The notes beneath the pieces are model-generated. The model saw nothing but the letters and a program-made list of their open reading frames with translations, was not told where the DNA came from and ran no database searches. Positions 6,104 to 9,087 of a stretch of DNA of 9,087 bases are shown one piece after another. A program made the position numbers and the translations under genes. Source of the DNA: Saprospiraceae bacterium UBA7687 (GTDB lineage Bacteria; Bacteroidota; Bacteroidia; Chitinophagales; Saprospiraceae); assembly GCA_002482845.1 (NCBI GenBank), contig DLGT01000094.1, positions 42,285 through 51,371 of the forward strand. The letters are read 5' to 3'. Within the stretch, counting starts at the first letter, position 1. Each line of letters opens with the position of its first letter.

Positions 6104-6335
6104 ATTCTCCATATTGGGAGTAAAATACTTTGTATTGTATATTGAGCAAACTCTTTTAAATTCTCCATATAATTACTTTTTTTCTCTAAGACTAACTGGT
6201 ATTTGCAGAATAATCACTGATAATCAGCATATTAAGAATTTTATTGAATTCCCCATATTGGGTTTCATTTTCTCCATATTGAATTTTAAACAAGTCTTTT
6301 TCAATTCTCCATATCGAGCATCCGATTCCCCATAT
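6104..6335. repeat. Array of six ATTCYCCATAT motifs upstream of hsdR
   Basis: Copies lie at 6104-6114, 6160-6170, 6248-6258, 6269-6279 (first base T instead of A), 6304-6314 and 6325-6335. Four read CTCC and two CCCC in the middle; otherwise they are identical. Start-to-start distances are 56, 88, 21, 35 and 21 bp; 21 bp is two helical turns and occurs twice. Several distances are not multiples of three, so the motif is kept at DNA level and not in a protein. Copies 1 and 3 extend to CCATATTGG, which has dyad symmetry. The stretch has no convincing gene. It could be a set of operators controlling hsdR, a supercoiling or protein-docking site, or a low-complexity intergenic repeat. Confidence 0.72.
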
Positions 6336-6340
6336 GCTGT

Positions 6341-6391
6341 GCCGCCATCCATACTCATAACCCATAGTTCATCATTCATAGCTCAATTTCA
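6341..6391. other. Low-complexity CAT/CATA-rich leader before hsdR
   Basis: The 51 bp before the hsdR start are made of short related words (CCATCCATA, CTCATAAC, CCATAGTT, CATCATT, CATAGCTC) that look like a degenerate 7-8-bp tandem repeat. No Shine-Dalgarno sequence and no perfect TAnnTTTG promoter is visible on the plus strand between the terminator at 5847 and this leader. The hsdR promoter therefore cannot be placed from sequence alone. Confidence 0.45.
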
Positions 6392-9087
6392 ATGACCACA
6401 CCAAGTTTTAAAGAAGATCATATCAGCCAGATACCAGCACTTCAGATGTTGATTAATTTAGGCTACACATATATCACTCCCACCGAGTCAGATAGACAAC
6501 GTGGCGGCAAACACAGCAATGTCCTGCTAGATGATATCCTTAGGAGCCAACTTCGTATCATCAATGCAAACAAACACATTAGCTCTTCACGCACCACCTA
6601 TATCAGTGACACCAATATCGAAAATGGCATCCGTGCACTTCGTGAGTTGCCTATGCAGGAAGGATATGTCGTAGCTTCTGAAGCTTTATACAACTTACTC
6701 ACCCTTGGCAAATCTTTTGATCAGCAAGTAGATGGCGAGAAGAAAAGCTTCACCCTCCAGTATATAGATTGGCAAAATTTGGAAAACAATGTCTTTCATG
6801 TCACAGAAGAATTTTCGGTCATCCGCACCAATGGCAAAGACCATTACAGACCTGATATCGTCCTATTTGTCAATGGCATCCCTATGTGTGTGATAGAGTG
6901 CAAAAGGCCTGATATGAAAGAACCTATCAAACAAGCCATCAGCCAGCACCTACGCAATCAGCAAGAAGAAGGTATCAAAAATCTCTACGTTTTTGCACAA
7001 ATCGTGCTTAGTATCGCCACCCAAGAAGGCAGTTATGCTACATTAGGTACCATAGAGAAATTTTGGGCACAATGGAAAGAAAAGTTTAATGGTAATACAC
7101 TTGCAGAACGTAAATCAGAAGAAGATATATACTGGAGCAGGTTGCAAATTTTAAAAAATAAGCCATTACCAATAGAAACTAAAGACAAATTATTTTCAGA
7201 GAGATTCAGATATGTAAGACAATACTTTGATGCCATCGAAGCTGAGCCAATTCTTCCTACAGCCCAAGACGAATACCTATATGGGTTATGCAGTCCAGAA
7301 CGATTGCTAGACTTAGTATTTGGATTTACATTGTATGATAACGGTGTAAAAAAAGTAGCACGCTACCAACAATATTTTGCTATCAAAAAATCCATCCACA
7401 GAATAAACGAAACCATAGATGGCAGACGCAAAGGTGGAGTCATTTGGCACACCCAAGGAAGTGGCAAATCACTTACCATGGTCATGTTGGCACAAGCTAT
7501 AGCCACAGAACCATCCATTCGAAATCCCAAAATCATATTAGTTACAGATAGGACAGACTTGGACGATCAGATCACAGGCACTTTCCGCAAATGTGGCAAA
7601 TTTGTAGAGAACGCTACCACTGGCCAAAGACTAGCTGAGTTACTATCTAGCAATACGGATGCGGTGGTGACCACCATCATTAATAAGTTTGTAGCTGCAA
7701 TGAAAAAAATAAAAGAACCTTTTCTGAGTAAAGACATTTTTGTACTCATAGATGAAGGACACCGGACACAACATGGTACTTTTAATGTTGAGATGGAAAA
7801 AGCCCTACCACATGCTTGTTTTATTGCTATGACTGGAACGCCCTTATTCAAAAAGGACAAAAGTACAGCAACGAAATTTGGAGGAGTCATTGACGCTTAT
7901 ACAGTGGATCAAGCCGTAAAAGACAAAGCAGTAGTACCTTTATTGTATGAAGGCAGGCTTTCTCGCCAATCTGTAAATGACAATCCGATGGATACATTTT
8001 TCGAAATGATATCCGAACCTTTTAATGAATATCAAAAAGCAGATTTTAAGAAAAAATTCAGTCGAGCTGACCAGCTAAATGCGGCAGAGCAAAAAATGAA
8101 AATGATTGCGTACGATATCAGTCATCACTTTGCAGACAATTGGAAAGGTACACCATTCAAAGGCCAATTAGTGTGTGATAAAAAAATCAATGCCATCCGT
8201 TACAAATCCTACTTAGATGAATTTGGACTAGTTAGTTCTGAAGTGCTCATTTCATCACCTGATGATCGAGAAGGCGAAGATACTGCTTATGCTGCATCAA
8301 GTGAACCAGAAAAAATATTTTGGAAAAGAATGATGAATGAACATGGTAATCCCAAAAAGTACGAAACCAATATTATAAATAGGTTTAAAAATCAAAAAGA
8401 CCCAGAAATCATCATCGTGGTAGATAAATTATTAACTGGTTTTGATGAGCCAAAAAACACAGTGCTATATCTCACAAGAAACTTGCAAGGCCACAAATTG
8501 TTACAAGCCATTGCAAGGGTCAACCGGATACATGACGATAAAGAATTTGGTTATATCATTGATTATTATGGAGTCATTAAAAACCTAGACACTGCACTTG
8601 AATTGTACTCATCCTTTGAAGATTTTGATGAAGAAGATTTAGAAGGAACCATGATCGATATAAAAGAAGAAATTAAAAAATTACCACAAAAGCATTCAGA
8701 ACTTTGGGATATCTTCAAGACAATCAACAACAAGCGAGATGCTGAAGCTTACCAGGTATTACTCAAAGACGAAGCTATTAGGGTGGTGTTTTATGACAAA
8801 CTTTCGGCTTATGCTAAAGCGCTCAAACTTGCATTGTCAGCACTTCAATTTCACAAAAATACGGAGCCCAAAACTATTGATCGATACAAAGAAGATCTCG
8901 CAATGTTTATGAAGCTAAGATTGGCAGTAATTGCAAGATATAGTGATACCATAGATTATAAACAATATGAAGGGCAAATTCAAAAGTTGATAGATACACA
9001 CATTAATTCTGAGAAGGTAGAAATCATCACAGAAATGGTCAATATTTTTGATAAAGAAAAATTCCAGGAAGAAGTTGAAAGCACAAC
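6392..9087 (+). CDS. hsdR: Type I restriction-modification nuclease/translocase subunit HsdR, truncated by the window end
   Basis: HsdR translocates DNA with ATP and cuts unmodified DNA at a distance once bound to the HsdM-HsdS complex. The frame stays open from ATG 6392 for 898 codons to the window edge; HsdR proteins are often around 1000 aa, so only the C-terminal end is missing. The nuclease domain shows the PD-(D/E)xK pattern: Asp155 in RPDIVLF and Glu169-Cys-Lys171. The helicase-like motor shows Walker A QGSGKS (355-360), a strand LVTDRTDLDDQI, the DEAH-like box DEGH (454-457), motif III MTGTP (480-484) and motif VI QAIARVNR (705-712). All key residues are present. The start gives MTTPSFKEDHISQIPALQ, a usual HsdR beginning. 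The gene is separated from the rest of the system by a terminator, the small-RNA pair and the ATTCYCCATAT array, so its expression is likely set apart from hsdM and hsdS. Its base composition is less AT-rich than the accessory genes. Confidence 0.97.
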   Translation, partial: MTTPSFKEDHISQIPALQMLINLGYTYITPTESDRQRGGKHSNVLLDDILRSQLRIINANKHISSSRTTYISDTNIENGIRALRELPMQEGYVVASEALYNLLTLGKSFDQQVDGEKKSFTLQYIDWQNLENNVFHVTEEFSVIRTNGKDHYRPDIVLFVNGIPMCVIECKRPDMKEPIKQAISQHLRNQQEEGIKNLYVFAQIVLSIATQEGSYATLGTIEKFWAQWKEKFNGNTLAERKSEEDIYWSRLQILKNKPLPIETKDKLFSERFRYVRQYFDAIEAEPILPTAQDEYLYGLCSPERLLDLVFGFTLYDNGVKKVARYQQYFAIKKSIHRINETIDGRRKGGVIWHTQGSGKSLTMVMLAQAIATEPSIRNPKIILVTDRTDLDDQITGTFRKCGKFVENATTGQRLAELLSSNTDAVVTTIINKFVAAMKKIKEPFLSKDIFVLIDEGHRTQHGTFNVEMEKALPHACFIAMTGTPLFKKDKSTATKFGGVIDAYTVDQAVKDKAVVPLLYEGRLSRQSVNDNPMDTFFEMISEPFNEYQKADFKKKFSRADQLNAAEQKMKMIAYDISHHFADNWKGTPFKGQLVCDKKINAIRYKSYLDEFGLVSSEVLISSPDDREGEDTAYAASSEPEKIFWKRMMNEHGNPKKYETNIINRFKNQKDPEIIIVVDKLLTGFDEPKNTVLYLTRNLQGHKLLQAIARVNRIHDDKEFGYIIDYYGVIKNLDTALELYSSFEDFDEEDLEGTMIDIKEEIKKLPQKHSELWDIFKTINNKRDAEAYQVLLKDEAIRVVFYDKLSAYAKALKLALSALQFHKNTEPKTIDRYKEDLAMFMKLRLAVIARYSDTIDYKQYEGQIQKLIDTHINSEKVEIITEMVNIFDKEKFQEEVEST

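Noticed and set aside
6129..6205. Plus-strand hsdR promoter at the TTTG sites 6129-6132 or 6202-6205
   Set aside because: The TA and TTTG parts have the wrong spacing for TAnnTTTG and no matching upstream TTG is in place. I could not support either as the promoter.
6104..6335. CRISPR array
   Set aside because: The 11-bp motifs are too short for CRISPR repeats, the spacing is irregular (21 to 88 bp) and there are no cas genes.
6060..6395. 111-codon plus-strand reading frame before hsdR
   Set aside because: It is low in complexity, rich in Phe/Ile/Ser from the ATTCYCCATAT array, and the motif changes reading frame between copies. It overlaps the hsdR start and has no family resemblance.
7033..7890. 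Minus-strand reading frames within hsdR
   Set aside because: They lie opposite the well-conserved HsdR motor motifs, which fully explain the coding signal.

Overview
The window is an AT-rich piece of chromosome, most likely from a Bacteroidota (Bacteroidetes) bacterium. The evidence is the lack of Shine-Dalgarno sequences before the genes, the A-rich leaders, and two promoter-like sites of the Bacteroidota type (TTG, 19 nt, TAnnTTTG) on the minus strand. No genus can be named from the sequence alone.

The backbone is a type I restriction-modification locus carrying extra genes. In order on the plus strand: the last 38 codons of hsdM (1-117); a RhuM-family protein (124-1158); a class II Fic protein (1175-2509); a two-helix membrane protein of the putative phage abortive-infection (AbiC-like) type (2518-3288); hsdS with two target-recognition domains (3288-4508); a DUF3800 protein (4512-5207); a 144-aa protein of unknown family (5209-5643); and, after a 748-bp gap, hsdR (6392 to beyond the right edge). 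From hsdM to the 144-aa gene the genes are separated by 16 bp or less, or overlap (TAATG at 3286-3290), so they look like one operon. Three accessory genes sit between the methyltransferase and specificity subunits, and two more between the specificity and nuclease subunits.

The gap 5644-6391 is the least expected part. It holds two imperfect direct copies, about 135-145 bp each, of one unit (5649-5793 and 5929-6062). Read on the minus strand, each copy carries a Bacteroidota-type promoter followed by a conserved core of about 60 nt with a hairpin. In the left copy the hairpin is followed by nine U residues, so it would make an RNA of about 65-70 nt that ends against the stop codon of the 144-aa gene. 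The right copy lacks the U-tract and would read on to a strong bidirectional terminator (5817-5847), giving about 170 nt. The left RNA is therefore antisense to the 3' untranslated region of the defence operon. I read this as a tandem pair of undescribed small RNA genes convergent with the operon.

Next to hsdR, six copies of the 11-mer ATTCYCCATAT (one with a first-base mismatch) lie within 232 bp, in two pairs spaced exactly 21 bp. They could be a regulator-binding array or a low-complexity intergenic repeat. With the terminator at 5817-5847, hsdR probably has its own expression control.

Working together: HsdM and HsdS would form the methyltransferase and HsdR would add ATP-dependent cleavage of unmodified DNA. 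The membrane AbiC-like protein, Fic, RhuM, the DUF3800 protein and the 144-aa protein are plausible second-layer defence or toxin-like cargo. That cooperation is inferred from position only.
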